Shown here piece by piece: positions 1-8,181 of a stretch of DNA of 41,873 nt. The translations under genes were made by a program, and so were the position numbers. The stretch spans positions 1-41,873 of the forward strand of contig CAZAUT010000011.1 of assembly GCA_964488535.1 (NCBI GenBank), in the 5' to 3' direction. This DNA is from GWB1-38-13 sp964488535 (GTDB lineage Bacteria; Patescibacteriota; Microgenomatia; UBA8517). The notes under the pieces were generated by a model. The model had not been told where the DNA came from, did not search any database, and saw nothing but the letters and a program-made list of their open reading frames with translations. The number at the start of each line of letters is the position of its first letter. Position 1 is the first letter of the stretch.

Positions 1-153
1 CAACTGAAACTTGAATCGACAGACGGTAAACATTATCTGACCGATGTTGCCAACATCGAATCAACATTCCGGATAATATAATCCATACCCTCTCCAAAGG
101 CAGATCTGCTAAAAATCTCTGTTTCAAAATTATCTGAAGATTTAAATTCCTAA
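1..153 (+). pseudogene. BRO/DinD-like N-terminal domain, 3' remnant with in-frame stop
   Basis: The frame from base 1 encodes a C-terminal piece reading QLKLESTDGKHYLTDVAN, which I recognise as the part of the BRO/DinD (DNA-damage-inducible protein D, Bro-N antirepressor-like) family that normally continues ...FRLIQSIPSPKAEPFK. Here the reading is FRII, then TAA at 79-81, then SIPSPKAD in the same frame. The stop therefore sits exactly where the family has Gln, as expected from a CAA to TAA change. The frame closes at 151-153 after diverged sequence. The 5' part lies outside the window. Family assignment is from memory of motif text; decay by nonsense mutation is inference. Confidence 0.55.
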
Positions 154-206
154 ACACCAGTGGAACTCCATACTGAAAAATGAAAGTATTCGGTTATAAT
201 TACAAT

Positions 207-677
207 ATGAATCTGTCTAAACTAAAACAATTTTTAATTGATTCAAATAATGCCGGATATGCCGGTGGTGAAGAAAAGAAATGGATTAAAGAGCCGGATG
301 GCTCAACTACAATTCCTTTTAAAAAAGGGGCATGGAAATCTCATGACAACTTCTTTGGCGGCGAACCATACGGCGGAAGAACAATAGTTTCTTTTCAAGG
401 TAAACCATATTGGATAATGGTTTATTACGGATGGGTTGAAGAAGGAGTAAAAACAAATAATGTTTATGAAATACTGAAAAACTCTCTCAAACAGATGCCT
501 TCCGATCGTCCTTTTCGGGGACCAAAAGAATATAAAGAGAGAGAATTTACCTACATAAATACTTGGCAGGGTGGAGTTGACAGATTTTCAGGAGAGGAAA
601 AGATATTTCAGGAAAAAAAGTTGATTTACAAAGCAAATTATATAGGTGGATTAGTTGACCAAACGAGGGGTGTATAA
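207..677 (+). CDS. DUF5680 domain protein
   Basis: About 156 residues. It starts MNLSKLKQFL and carries the layout of the DUF5680 family: a GGEE-containing segment, then 'YGGR' and 'YWIMVYYGWV' with conserved aromatic and glycine residues. Function is unknown; the domain is also found fused to XRE-type regulators. An in-frame ATG at 180 would add nine residues, but the family normally begins near the leucine/lysine helix, so I prefer the ATG at 207. The stop at 677 is two bases before the next ATG at 680, so the two genes are probably one operon. The degraded BRO/DinD fragment just upstream suggests an accessory region. Confidence 0.6.
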   Translation: MNLSKLKQFLIDSNNAGYAGGEEKKWIKEPDGSTTIPFKKGAWKSHDNFFGGEPYGGRTIVSFQGKPYWIMVYYGWVEEGVKTNNVYEILKNSLKQMPSDRPFRGPKEYKEREFTYINTWQGGVDRFSGEEKIFQEKKLIYKANYIGGLVDQTRGV

Positions 678-679
678 AA

Positions 680-1012
680 ATGAATTCAAGAATTTCCAAT
701 ATTATTAAACACAAAATCTTCTTTTATATTGCACTGGGAACAGTGTTGTTGCTAATGGTTCCCCTCCTACTGATGAAATTTAAAATTCCTTTTCACGATC
801 CGGGAAGCGGTTATGAGGTTGTTAATTGGGATCTAGGTGATTTTATCTTAATGGGTGTATTAATCTTTGGAACCGGAAGTTTATTTGTAATTACAGCCAG
901 AAAGATTAAAAAGAATAATCACAGAATTATTTTGGCAACCTCTTTCCTTCTTCTTTTCTTGTGGATTTGGGTAGAACTCGCTGTCGGCGTCTTTACAAAT
1001 CTGGGAAATTAA
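680..1012 (+). CDS. Small three-helix membrane protein, conserved hypothetical
   Basis: 110 residues with three hydrophobic stretches (about 14-32, 52-72 and 82-104) separated by basic loops such as RKIKKNNHR. The motif 'VNWDLGDFILMG' followed by 'LFGTGSLF' and a C-terminal 'WVELAVGVF' is typical of a widespread unnamed family of about 100-residue membrane proteins. No function is known to me. A GGGGTG Shine-Dalgarno-like sequence lies 9 bases before the ATG, inside the end of the upstream gene, which supports translation as the second gene of a two-gene operon. Confidence 0.6.
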   Translation: MNSRISNIIKHKIFFYIALGTVLLLMVPLLLMKFKIPFHDPGSGYEVVNWDLGDFILMGVLIFGTGSLFVITARKIKKNNHRIILATSFLLLFLWIWVELAVGVFTNLGN

Positions 1013-1049
1013 ATTCCTTATACGATTAATCAAAATTATACGGGAGATT

Positions 1050-1961
1050 TTACTGTCCGGCTTCATCGTAGGCTTTTTTAATATCTTCGATAATTAATTT
1101 TTTCATCGGCAAAAAAGCTTGCGTAAGACTATCTATTTGGTCACGGTTTCCGGACGAAAGCAACTGAGGCAATATCTTCGGAACAACTTGCCAAGATATT
1201 CCATATCTGTCTTTCAACCAACCACACTGCTCGGAGTCGGGCACGGCCGAAAGCCTTTGCCAAAAATAATCAATTTCCGTCTGATCTTCACAGTAAATCA
1301 TAAAGGAAATTGCTTCATTGAAATCAAAATCATGCGGTCCCGAGGAGTCCATTGCAGATAACCAAACACCCTCAAGCATGAAATCGGAAAACTGTATACT
1401 CCCCTGCCTCTCCGGATCCATACCCGGCGGATATCGGTTGATGGTTCCTATTTTTGAATTATTAAATATTGAAAGATAAAAATTAATTGCTTCTTCCGCT
1501 CTGCCGGCTTTTTCTCCAACAAACAATAGTGACGGAACAATAAACGGTCTCTCGTTACCAACGGGGTCCGAAAGAATCAGCTGCCACGATACCCCATACC
1601 TGTCCTCCACCCAGCCATATTTTTTGCTAAAGGGATATTCCTGAAAGGGCATCAGTTCCTTTCCGTCTTCGGACAACATCGCCCAAAATCTCACAATATT
1701 CTTATCCGCTTTCCTGTCTTTTGAAGGGTCCACATTTACAATAAAGGACAATGAAGGATTAAATTTAAATGCTGGACCTCCGTTTATGGCTGTAAACGAA
1801 GTTCCATCCAGTTCGAAATTTACCACATCAACGTCACCCGAAGGCGTGTCGTAAAGAGTGACTACGTCGTTTACTTTTGACCGTGGAAAGACACTGCAAT
1901 AAAATTCCGCAGCTTCCCTGGCACTTTTATCGAACCACAAGTTGGGAACTATTTTTTGCAT
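1050..1961 (-). CDS. Two-domain VOC family protein (PhnB / 3-demethylubiquinone methyltransferase-like fold)
   Basis: 303 residues made of two homologous halves. The first begins 'IVPNLWFDKSAREAAEFYCSVF' in the usual PhnB/PF06983 style and contains 'PFQEYPFSKKYGWVEDRYGVSWQL'-type text. The second repeats it ('PSLLFVGEKAGRAEEAINFYLSIF', later 'CGWLKDRYGISWQVVP'). Proteins of this group adopt the vicinal-oxygen-chelate fold; most have no proven enzyme activity, and the historic name '3-demethylubiquinone-9 3-methyltransferase' should not be read as function. The ATG at 1961 is preceded by a possible -10 (CATAAT) about five bases upstream. The gene is monocistronic and convergent with the previous pair. 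Confidence 0.75.
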   Translation of the reverse strand: MQKIVPNLWFDKSAREAAEFYCSVFPRSKVNDVVTLYDTPSGDVDVVNFELDGTSFTAINGGPAFKFNPSLSFIVNVDPSKDRKADKNIVRFWAMLSEDGKELMPFQEYPFSKKYGWVEDRYGVSWQLILSDPVGNERPFIVPSLLFVGEKAGRAEEAINFYLSIFNNSKIGTINRYPPGMDPERQGSIQFSDFMLEGVWLSAMDSSGPHDFDFNEAISFMIYCEDQTEIDYFWQRLSAVPDSEQCGWLKDRYGISWQVVPKILPQLLSSGNRDQIDSLTQAFLPMKKLIIEDIKKAYDEAGQ

Positions 1962-2472
1962 CAGTTATTATGGCATCGGTAATTATGTTCTCTGTTAAAA
2001 CTTTGTAAGAAAAGTGGAAGAAAAATATACCTCTCTGCATATTCAACGGAAAATTGTTTTAGCTTGTCTAAAACCCCGAAGCAATAAAAAATATTGTATA
2101 TCGACAAATCAAATTTATTATGTTAACTTAATAAGAGGAAGCAGTGTTACCTGCTGCCTCTCCCTATTAAAGGTTGCTGTGAAGATTCGGTTTTGTTTGT
2201 CAGGGTGGTACCCCGCTTGAGTATTTCATATACTCTTCTTGTTTCTCAATCGACCGGCGCTGTAACCAAAATATAGAAGTCATCAAGTAACCGTACCATT
2301 TGATAAATCTTTTCTTTGAAATAACTTTTTATAACTACCATCGTAAGGAGGATATTACCGAATTTAAATTTAATATTCAGTAATCTGAGTTACACTTTTA
2401 CGCTTCGGAGACTGAAATTATTATCGGGAAAGTATTTTCGGAAGTTTTCCCGGGTTAAATCCTCAGAACAAA
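1962..2472. other. Long gap with no convincing gene
   Basis: 510 bases without a supported CDS on either strand. What it holds: an imperfect hairpin at 2134-2161, a T-box-like sequence at 2202-2216, a short hairpin followed by T-rich sequence at 2219-2245, and a perfect AAGGAGG at 2345-2351 that is not followed by a normal start codon. The 68-codon frame at 2014-2220 has no family resemblance and crosses the structured part, so I do not call it. Confidence 0.5.
2134..2245 (+). promoter_or_regulatory. T-box-like leader fragment
   Basis: AGGGTGGTACCCCGC at 2202-2216 matches the T-box consensus AGGGTGGnACCnCG that pairs with the acceptor end of uncharged tRNA. Upstream, 2134-2144 pairs with 2151-2161 (ten of eleven pairs), in the place of a stem III. 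Immediately downstream GAGTAT/ATACTC (2219-2235) forms a small hairpin followed by T-rich sequence, terminator-like. I could not identify a stem I with specifier loop. The next plus-strand gene is many kilobases away, so if this is a T-box it has lost its gene. The motif match is seen; the riboswitch identity is tentative. Confidence 0.3.
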
Positions 2473-3093
2473 TCAAAAACCTATAAATTTTCCTTTACCC
2501 GATCCTGATGAATTTAAGTTATTACTACTGCCACATTTTCCTTTGCATTCGCTTTCAAATTTTGGATACTTTCTTTCTACCGGCTGAGAGACGGACGAAC
2601 TGTCGATGCTTTGATAAAAGCGTCTCATTGGGCCTTTGCGCGACAAGACCTGATTGATTCCCATTTTATCGATTAAATATCCTGCAGTAAATATGGCAAT
2701 GATAAAACCCACTGTAACAGCAATAAAATTCTTCTTATAGGAAAAATCATACTTTTTCAAAAAACGGATCCCTGTATACATACCCGCTACAGCAATAACA
2801 GGTATCCAAAGCGGAAAACCGCTGAGCATGGTATTAAAGCGCCACTGCGCCATTGGTCCGTGTTTTCTTAAAACAAACAAAATAATATTAATTAGAAATG
2901 CGGAGAAAACGGATAACCCCGTCAGCCCTGCAACAGAAAAAATTGTTCCGAAAACAAAATACCATTTTGGCTTCATCCTCACCTGTCCCTTTTTTATTTT
3001 CCCCATTATGTTCTTTTCCATATCCGGCCTTTCGACTTTCCGTACTCCGGTAAGAGGGAGTGTTTTTTCTTTTTTATTGTTTTCTTTTTTCAT
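2473..3093 (-). CDS. Three-helix membrane protein downstream of an ECF sigma factor (possible anti-sigma partner)
   Basis: 206 residues. A charged N-terminal tail of about 40 residues is followed by three hydrophobic segments (about 42-74, 92-112 and 122-142), then a polar tail with a CKGKC motif and Ser/Gly-rich end. It has no recognisable zinc anti-sigma (ZAS) HxxxCxxC motif. The gene lies 69 bases downstream of the sigma factor on the same strand, the usual position for a membrane anti-sigma or a sigma-controlled membrane protein. That role is inference from position only. The predicted N-terminal tail would be cytoplasmic by the positive-inside rule and could bind sigma. Confidence 0.5.
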   Translation of the reverse strand: MKKENNKKEKTLPLTGVRKVERPDMEKNIMGKIKKGQVRMKPKWYFVFGTIFSVAGLTGLSVFSAFLINIILFVLRKHGPMAQWRFNTMLSGFPLWIPVIAVAGMYTGIRFLKKYDFSYKKNFIAVTVGFIIAIFTAGYLIDKMGINQVLSRKGPMRRFYQSIDSSSVSQPVERKYPKFESECKGKCGSSNNLNSSGSGKGKFIGF

Positions 3094-3162
3094 ATTTGAC
3101 TTATGTTAACATTATGTTGGTTTTTTCCTGTAATTTTCTCAGCTTCTTTTAAAAATTAATCT

Positions 3163-3720
3163 TTATATGACGTACTTTCCGTCACCGATACATATTTTTT
3201 TCATCAAAGTCTTTGCCCGGTTAATTCTCACAGCAACCGTTCCCATTGGAATTCTTAATATATCACTTATCTCTTCATACGTTTTACCCTCCAAATAATA
3301 AAGCGATATCGGTTCCCGATATTTCAGCGGAATTTGTTTTAGACATTTTTTAGTATGTTCAATAAGTTCTTTTTTTATGAGATCCTCTTCAATTGCTATT
3401 CCGCTGTCTACTTCCAAACCGTCGTCAAGAGGGTAATGATACTTTTTTCGGGATACTACATTCATTGATTCGTTATGCACTATTCTGTAAAGCCAGCTTG
3501 AAAATTTCTTTTTAGGATTAAAGCCGTTAAGGTTAATATAGGCTTTTATGAACGCATTCTGGACAACATCGGCTACTTCCGATTCATCTCCCGTTAAATA
3601 ACTGGCATAGCGTAAAAGTTTATTCTGATATCTATTGATGATTTCAGAATAGATTTCTTTGTCTTTCAAGCGCACCAGAGCAACTAATTCTTCGTCTGAT
3701 AATTTTGAAATACTTTGCAT
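3163..3720 (-). CDS. ECF-family RNA polymerase sigma factor
   Basis: 185 residues in standard ECF layout. Sigma region 2 covers about residues 20-90 ('IINRYQNKLLRYASYLTG', 'ADVVQNAFIKAYINL', 'SSWLYRIVHNESMNVVSRKK'). Region 4 covers about 125-178 ('LKQIPLKYREPISLYYLEG', 'TYEEISDILRIPMGTVAVRI'), with the helix-turn-helix that reads the -35 box. It would direct RNA polymerase to a small regulon, commonly envelope stress. The start is fixed by an extended -10 box (TGCTATAAT) ending eight bases before the ATG. The downstream membrane protein is a candidate regulator or target. Confidence 0.92.
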   Translation of the reverse strand: MQSISKLSDEELVALVRLKDKEIYSEIINRYQNKLLRYASYLTGDESEVADVVQNAFIKAYINLNGFNPKKKFSSWLYRIVHNESMNVVSRKKYHYPLDDGLEVDSGIAIEEDLIKKELIEHTKKCLKQIPLKYREPISLYYLEGKTYEEISDILRIPMGTVAVRINRAKTLMKKICIGDGKYVI

Positions 3721-3728
3721 AAGTAAAC

Positions 3729-3737
3729 ATTATAGCA
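3729..3737 (-). promoter_or_regulatory. Extended -10 promoter of the ECF sigma gene, leaderless type
   Basis: On the minus strand the sequence TGCTATAAT ends eight bases before the ATG at 3720. A transcript starting at the normal distance from the -10 would begin within about two bases of the start codon. No Shine-Dalgarno sequence fits between them. Confidence 0.65.
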
Positions 3738-3805
3738 GTAAGCAGTAAATCCTCCTTTGTCACACAAACGAGACTGCGGGCGGACAAGGCAGATAGTGGT
3801 GAATA

Positions 3806-3852
3806 ATAGAAAAAGCAAAACCCCGCCGGATATCTCACAGCGAGGTTTTACG
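3806..3852 (-). terminator. Intrinsic terminator of the small secreted protein gene
   Basis: Read on the minus strand, the arms AAAACCTCGC and GCGGGGTTTT form a stem around a loop of about 13 bases and are followed by a T-rich tail. It starts 11 bases after the stop of the gene ending at 3863 and separates it from the sigma gene. Confidence 0.7.
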
Positions 3853-3862
3853 CTTAATAACA

Positions 3863-4234
3863 TTATTGGTTATTATTTCTGCCATATCCCATTCCTTGGC
3901 CTTGTCCGGAACCATTTCTCATTCCCAATCCAAGTTCGGTTCTAATTGCATTGGCTTCTTCGGTTTTTCCCTCAAGCATATATTTATGCATTAAAGAAAA
4001 TCTTTCAAAGTTACCCTCGTTTACAACTTGGGTTACTCTTCCTTTCCCCTGCATCAAACTTTTCCAAGCATTATAATCATTGTTGTTAAATGCCTGTGTC
4101 ATTGCTTCGTGTCTTTCAGCTGTGTAATTAGGCCCTTTGACACTAGGGTCACCTCTATATGCATTGACCGCTTTTGGGACAAAAACCAATCCCCCAATTG
4201 TTAAAGCAGAAATCGTAAGTAAAACTTTATTCAT
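3863..4234 (-). CDS. Small secreted protein
   Basis: 123 residues from the ATG at 4234, which has a strong GGGGGTGA Shine-Dalgarno sequence in front; a longer frame begins at 4300 but lacks such a site. Residues 1-23 (MNKVLLTISALTIGGLVFVP, then KAVNA) look like a signal peptide with cleavage after Ala. The mature part contains 'KGPNYTAERHEAMTQAFNN' and 'LMQGKGRVTQVVNEGNF', and ends in a Gly/Asn/Gln-rich tail. I know similar small exported proteins from CPR genomes but no function. It is encoded just upstream of the sigma operon, with its own terminator, and could be a sigma target; that is speculation. Confidence 0.7.
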   Translation of the reverse strand: MNKVLLTISALTIGGLVFVPKAVNAYRGDPSVKGPNYTAERHEAMTQAFNNNDYNAWKSLMQGKGRVTQVVNEGNFERFSLMHKYMLEGKTEEANAIRTELGLGMRNGSGQGQGMGYGRNNNQ

Positions 4235-4307
4235 ATATTTCTCACCCCCAGTCTCACATTCTTTCCTGTAAGGAAAAAAATCGTTGTAACGGATATTCAT
4301 TAAACGT

Positions 4308-4321
4308 TACTATATATAGTA
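4308..4321. promoter_or_regulatory. Perfect 14-bp palindrome in the promoter region of the small secreted protein
   Basis: TACTATATATAGTA is a perfect inverted repeat about 75 bases upstream of the chosen ATG on the minus strand, and includes -10-like TATATA sequence. It could be an operator or simply an AT-rich promoter; nothing else distinguishes these. Confidence 0.3.
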
Positions 4322-4429
4322 CAAGGAAGGACCTACTTTTCTTTCAGGTAAAATTAACAATTAATTTTTCACCTACAAAAACAATTACTACGAAGCCAAT
4401 TTCAGAAACCTTTTTACTTAAAATACCAT

Positions 4430-6268
4430 TCAATGGATCTTATAAAGATTGATAACCAACCCGTCGGGGAGAGTATATGATCGGACGATATTTATCTTCG
4501 GATATTGTACATTTTCCCTCTGGGCAACCTCGATAAACGAACATCCGTAGGGACATAATACTTCGGAAAAACCATAAATATTCTTTCTTCCTTCCGGAAG
4601 TATCCTGGCGTCAACCAAAACATCGCTTTCGGTAGCCAATATTTCACCGCTATCCACATAACATACCGTATCGGGTGGCGCTATTTCCGATTTGTATAAA
4701 CTGCAAAAATTAAGTGAGTCGTGGATTACATAATTTCGAAGCATCACCAAGGCCGAATAATTTCTCAGATATTTGGTGCCCAAACTTTCAGGTGACATCA
4801 AAACATAATCGACGTTATTTAGATATTTTTCAATGTCTTTATTTGTTCTAAAAGTGTCCTGGCCGTAAACAGCATGCAGGTAGTAGATATCCGGGGTTGT
4901 CGTCGTTACGTTTTTCAGTTTTTCTTTGTATTGTCTGAATTTCAAATAGGTATCAAAATTTGAAGGGTTAAAATGCTCATGCTCAATTGCAACAACAACT
5001 TTTACAGGTTTTGTATCCGATAATATTTCCATATCATCCAAGGCATCCGACAGAGCCCAAGTATTCACATCATATTTTTTCACAAGAGAGTCACTGATAT
5101 TGACAAGATCAAATCTCTGAATTTTGGCGATCTCAAAAGAAATATATTTTCCCTCGACCGCCGGCGGACGTAAGGATAACATAGTGTAATATGTAAAAAG
5201 AGTGCAAGCCAAAAATATCGATAAAAAACTCCCAAGATATTTTTTATATCCCGTTAATTCATTTAAACCATAAGCAACCATGAATGAAGCAAATGGAAGT
5301 ATCGGCATTGTATAGCGTCCGTCCTTATTACTTATGAAAGTAAAAATAAGGTAGTTGACTACGATCATTGCCAATATGTAGTACTTTCTGCTCCATTTTC
5401 TGAATAACAGGATTGTTAATATAATAAAAAACGGAGCCGAAAAATAAAATGTAGTTTGCGAATTTATAAAATCGTTGATGTAGCGTGTGAAATTTTCAGT
5501 GCTTAACAAATCCTGCGGATCAGCACCCTGTTCCCCAATAACGTTTATCTTAGATTGGAAAATAAAACTATCAAAATTTGAGATATACCAGGGTGAGGAT
5601 ACAATTAAAAAAATAATTATTCCGAAGGTAATGTTTACAATGGCCGGTTTGAACTGCCTCTTTTTTAAAATATTCCACAATACAACAAAAACCGGAACCG
5701 TCAAAAACAATACCCCTGTCCATTTCGTGATTATAATCAATGAAGCTGATAAAAATACAAGAAGAGAATATTTTTTATCTGTCAAATAATCAGATTTTTG
5801 CAAAAAATACAGGGTCAATAAAAGAAAGAAAATAACCGGTATATCAAGCATTAACCACTTGGAAAAACTGTAAACTATCGGGAAAAATGAGAAAAAGAAT
5901 GCGGTAAAGAAAGCAATCCTTTTGTTATTTATCAGAAGTCCGAAGTAAAGATAAACCATTGCGATCGTCGCGGTAAAAAAAAGTGTCCCCACAATTTGCG
6001 TCAGTTTTGGCTCCCCTCCAAAAAGCAATAAAGGAACGGAACCGACAATATGAACCAATGGAGGATAATAATTCGAGGCGGTGAAGATAGAGAACAAATC
6101 AAGTGATCGGATGTAGTCCGCAATTCGAAGGGCTATCTGTGCGTGTGATGCCTGATCCCACGGAAACGGGGCGTTATTTGATAATATCCAAATAAGATTT
6201 ACAATAAAATGAAAAAATAAAAGCGCGATTGTTAGCCGGTTATACTTATTTTCCACAACGATATTCAA
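4430..6268 (-). CDS. Membrane glycosyltransferase of the GT39/PMT (ArnT-like) type
   Basis: 612 residues: an N-terminal membrane domain with about ten hydrophobic helices up to about residue 360, then a soluble domain of about 240 residues. The first extracellular loop contains 'FPWDQASHAQIALRIADYI', in the position of the catalytic acidic residue of PMT/ArnT enzymes, and later 'YYPPLVHIVGSVPLLLFG' as in this superfamily. Such enzymes move a sugar from a polyprenyl-phosphate donor to a lipid or protein outside the cell; donor and acceptor here cannot be read from sequence. The frame opens with TTG at 6268; a GTG 15 bases downstream is an alternative start. Monocistronic, or read through with nothing downstream on the same strand within 400 bases except the small secreted gene. 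Confidence 0.75.
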   Translation of the reverse strand: MNIVVENKYNRLTIALLFFHFIVNLIWILSNNAPFPWDQASHAQIALRIADYIRSLDLFSIFTASNYYPPLVHIVGSVPLLLFGGEPKLTQIVGTLFFTATIAMVYLYFGLLINNKRIAFFTAFFFSFFPIVYSFSKWLMLDIPVIFFLLLTLYFLQKSDYLTDKKYSLLVFLSASLIIITKWTGVLFLTVPVFVVLWNILKKRQFKPAIVNITFGIIIFLIVSSPWYISNFDSFIFQSKINVIGEQGADPQDLLSTENFTRYINDFINSQTTFYFSAPFFIILTILLFRKWSRKYYILAMIVVNYLIFTFISNKDGRYTMPILPFASFMVAYGLNELTGYKKYLGSFLSIFLACTLFTYYTMLSLRPPAVEGKYISFEIAKIQRFDLVNISDSLVKKYDVNTWALSDALDDMEILSDTKPVKVVVAIEHEHFNPSNFDTYLKFRQYKEKLKNVTTTTPDIYYLHAVYGQDTFRTNKDIEKYLNNVDYVLMSPESLGTKYLRNYSALVMLRNYVIHDSLNFCSLYKSEIAPPDTVCYVDSGEILATESDVLVDARILPEGRKNIYGFSEVLCPYGCSFIEVAQRENVQYPKINIVRSYTLPDGLVINLYKIH

Positions 6269-6359
6269 CTTATAGAATACTCCAATACTCTAATTGTCTC
6301 AACACTTGCAGCCACAGTCTTAAAAGAGGTTTATCGCGTACTGCAAATTATGTTGAAGG

Positions 6360-7613
6360 TCAGCCAAACATTAAAAGTTCCGGTTTGAAAAGAAGTAGAA
6401 GTCCGATAATTACCATTAATACCCCTCCAATTAAATGAGATGCGCGGCTATATTTTGTCGATAACCCCGTCACTTGAAGAGTTATCATCGCGGTAAAAAA
6501 TACAATCAAGTCGTCAAGCATAAAGACGAAGATGTAAAGCACCATATGGGAGTAGTACTGCATTTTAGTCAAACCGCTTAGTGCAAGTATTTGAGTAAAT
6601 ACAACAGGAAGTCCGGCAGAACAGATAAGTTCCACAAGGTTCACTGCAAATGCCAAAAGAACTATCCCACCTAAAGCTATGAGAAATTGCTTTTTCTGAG
6701 TAATATTCTTCAGCTTTTCAAATACAATTTTTCTTTTCTCATCTCCCGTAACTTTGCATCCGGAATTTTTATTCACAAAATATTCTCTGATGCTATACCC
6801 TCCTCCACCCAATGCGACTGCCGCCACCAACACCCTCACCCAGACGATAAATCCGATAAATAACAAAAGATTAAGCCATGCTGCCATAAAAAGAAAATAA
6901 ACAAATGCGGAAGTGAAAATGAAAGCAATTCCCAAAATCCACATGCGTTTTCTGTCCTTCATACCGAGAAGCAAACTTATCAAAAACAAAAGTGTCCACA
7001 TCGCACAGGGATTAAATCCATCCAGCGCTCCCAAAACAACGGTAAAAATAGGAAGGGACAGGTTTTTAGTTTTTATATCACCCAGCAGGGGAAAGTTGAT
7101 CTTTTCCGGAATGACTCCGTTTGCGGTAGATCCGTTATTTTTAACGGTCTCGGTTGGCTTCGGGGCAACTTGCGAATCGTCAATTCCGACAATTTTTGCC
7201 ACGCTATCCGGACAATCGTTTGTCAGACAATACGATACGCGATCTTCGATCTGTTTTTTTGTCAAATATTCGGCATAACCGATAAATACCTTATCCCCAA
7301 CAACTGTAAAAGGAACCCCCGACACATCGGCTTTCAAAGCTTTTCCAACAGCCGTCCAAAGACTACGGTTTTTTGCACTTTTCCATACCTCAAAACTATA
7401 AATTTTTACTTCTTTGTTCTTTAAATTCAACTCCTCAAGAAACGGTTTTTCATCGGCGCAATGCGGACATCCATCACCATAAAAGAAATATATGTTGACA
7501 CTGTTCTTACTTTCTGCAGAATCGGAAGCAACAAGCTGAGCAGAAGTATTATCTGCAGCTGAAAAAAGCCACAAAAACAAAACGGTGGTAACAATAAACA
7601 TCTTTTTAAACAT
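6360..7613 (-). CDS. Exported thioredoxin domain fused to a CcdA-like membrane domain
   Basis: 417 residues from the ATG at 7613; that start has AAGGAT at a good distance, while the longer frame opens with TTG at 7634 and overlaps the upstream gene. After a signal peptide or anchor (residues 1-26) comes a thioredoxin-fold domain with active site CPHC (about 49-52), cis-Pro text 'SGVPFTVVG' and a second cysteine pair 'CLTNDC'. From about residue 188 there are about six membrane helices with the CcdA/DsbD cysteines: 'FNPC' (Cys about 203) and 'ELICSAGLP' (Cys about 331). This is the expected machinery for passing electrons from the cytoplasm to extracytoplasmic thiols in one polypeptide. It is the last gene of the redox cluster. 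Confidence 0.82.
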   Translation of the reverse strand: MFKKMFIVTTVLFLWLFSAADNTSAQLVASDSAESKNSVNIYFFYGDGCPHCADEKPFLEELNLKNKEVKIYSFEVWKSAKNRSLWTAVGKALKADVSGVPFTVVGDKVFIGYAEYLTKKQIEDRVSYCLTNDCPDSVAKIVGIDDSQVAPKPTETVKNNGSTANGVIPEKINFPLLGDIKTKNLSLPIFTVVLGALDGFNPCAMWTLLFLISLLLGMKDRKRMWILGIAFIFTSAFVYFLFMAAWLNLLLFIGFIVWVRVLVAAVALGGGGYSIREYFVNKNSGCKVTGDEKRKIVFEKLKNITQKKQFLIALGGIVLLAFAVNLVELICSAGLPVVFTQILALSGLTKMQYYSHMVLYIFVFMLDDLIVFFTAMITLQVTGLSTKYSRASHLIGGVLMVIIGLLLLFKPELLMFG

Positions 7614-7614
7614 A

Positions 7615-7887
7615 TTATTTATCCTTGTTTTCAAAAATAACTTCCATCAATTTGTCCTTTTCAATTTCTCCTGAAAGACGTAGTATCTCATTGTCATTTT
7701 TGTCTAGAAATACAAAAACGGGTAGAACTCCGCTTTCGATATTATACTTTTTTACCTCCTCCGAGTCATTATCAAAATCCAAGTATTTTGTTTCAAGCCA
7801 TGGATTTTCCTTCTCGATCTCCGCCCAACGCGGACGCATTACAAGACAACCCGGACACCAAACTGCACCTATTTTAATTACTTTCAT
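7615..7887 (-). CDS. Small cytoplasmic thioredoxin-like protein
   Basis: 90 residues without a signal peptide. The thioredoxin active site is WCPGC (residues 10-14), and 'SGVLPVFVFLD' supplies the cis-Pro loop of the fold. Cytoplasmic thioredoxins reduce CcdA/DsbD-type membrane proteins, and the next gene, separated by one base if its ATG at 7613 is used, encodes exactly such a protein; the pair is probably an electron donor and transporter. A perfect GGAGGTGA ribosome binding site precedes the ATG, and the gene overlaps the end of the DUF134 gene by 14 bases. Confidence 0.85.
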   Translation of the reverse strand: MKVIKIGAVWCPGCLVMRPRWAEIEKENPWLETKYLDFDNDSEEVKKYNIESGVLPVFVFLDKNDNEILRLSGEIEKDKLMEVIFENKDK

Positions 7888-8173
7888 TTTGTCTCACCTC
7901 CTTTTTGATTTTGATTGCCATACCATTTATTATTGCACCTGCAATTTTTTTATGGGCGCTTCCTAAAATTCTGGCAAACGTAGGTTGAGAGATATTCATT
8001 TTCCCTGCAGCAGCTTTCTGATCAAGTTCGTCTATCTCGTACAGTTTTAACGCTTCGAGTTCATCACTTTCCAAAACTATTTCCTTAAGTTCCCGCATAG
8101 GAACACCCCGAGGTTTAAAATAATAAACTTCGGGGTTAAAACAAACTTTTCTTGGGATCTTATATCTTGGCAT
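7874..8173 (-). CDS. DUF134 (UPF0251) helix-turn-helix protein
   Basis: 99 residues. It begins 'MPRYKIPRKVCFNPEVYYFKP', the signature of DUF134, followed by 'ELEALKLYEIDELDQKAAAGKMNISQPTFARIL', a sigma-region-4-like helix-turn-helix at about residues 40-75. Family members are predicted DNA-binding proteins, often next to DUF5320 or NifX-type small proteins and metal or redox genes. In this cluster it is the obvious candidate regulator. It starts eight bases after the DUF5320 stop and overlaps the thioredoxin gene. Confidence 0.88.
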   Translation of the reverse strand: MPRYKIPRKVCFNPEVYYFKPRGVPMRELKEIVLESDELEALKLYEIDELDQKAAAGKMNISQPTFARILGSAHKKIAGAIINGMAIKIKKEVRQNESN

Positions 8174-8181
8174 ACCACATT

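Noticed and set aside
1119..1361. 80-codon plus-strand ORF inside the VOC gene
   Set aside because: Shadow frame of a well-supported gene on the other strand.
2014..2220. 68-codon plus-strand ORF
   Set aside because: Crosses the structured T-box-like region, has no recognisable motif and no ribosome binding site or close -10 box.
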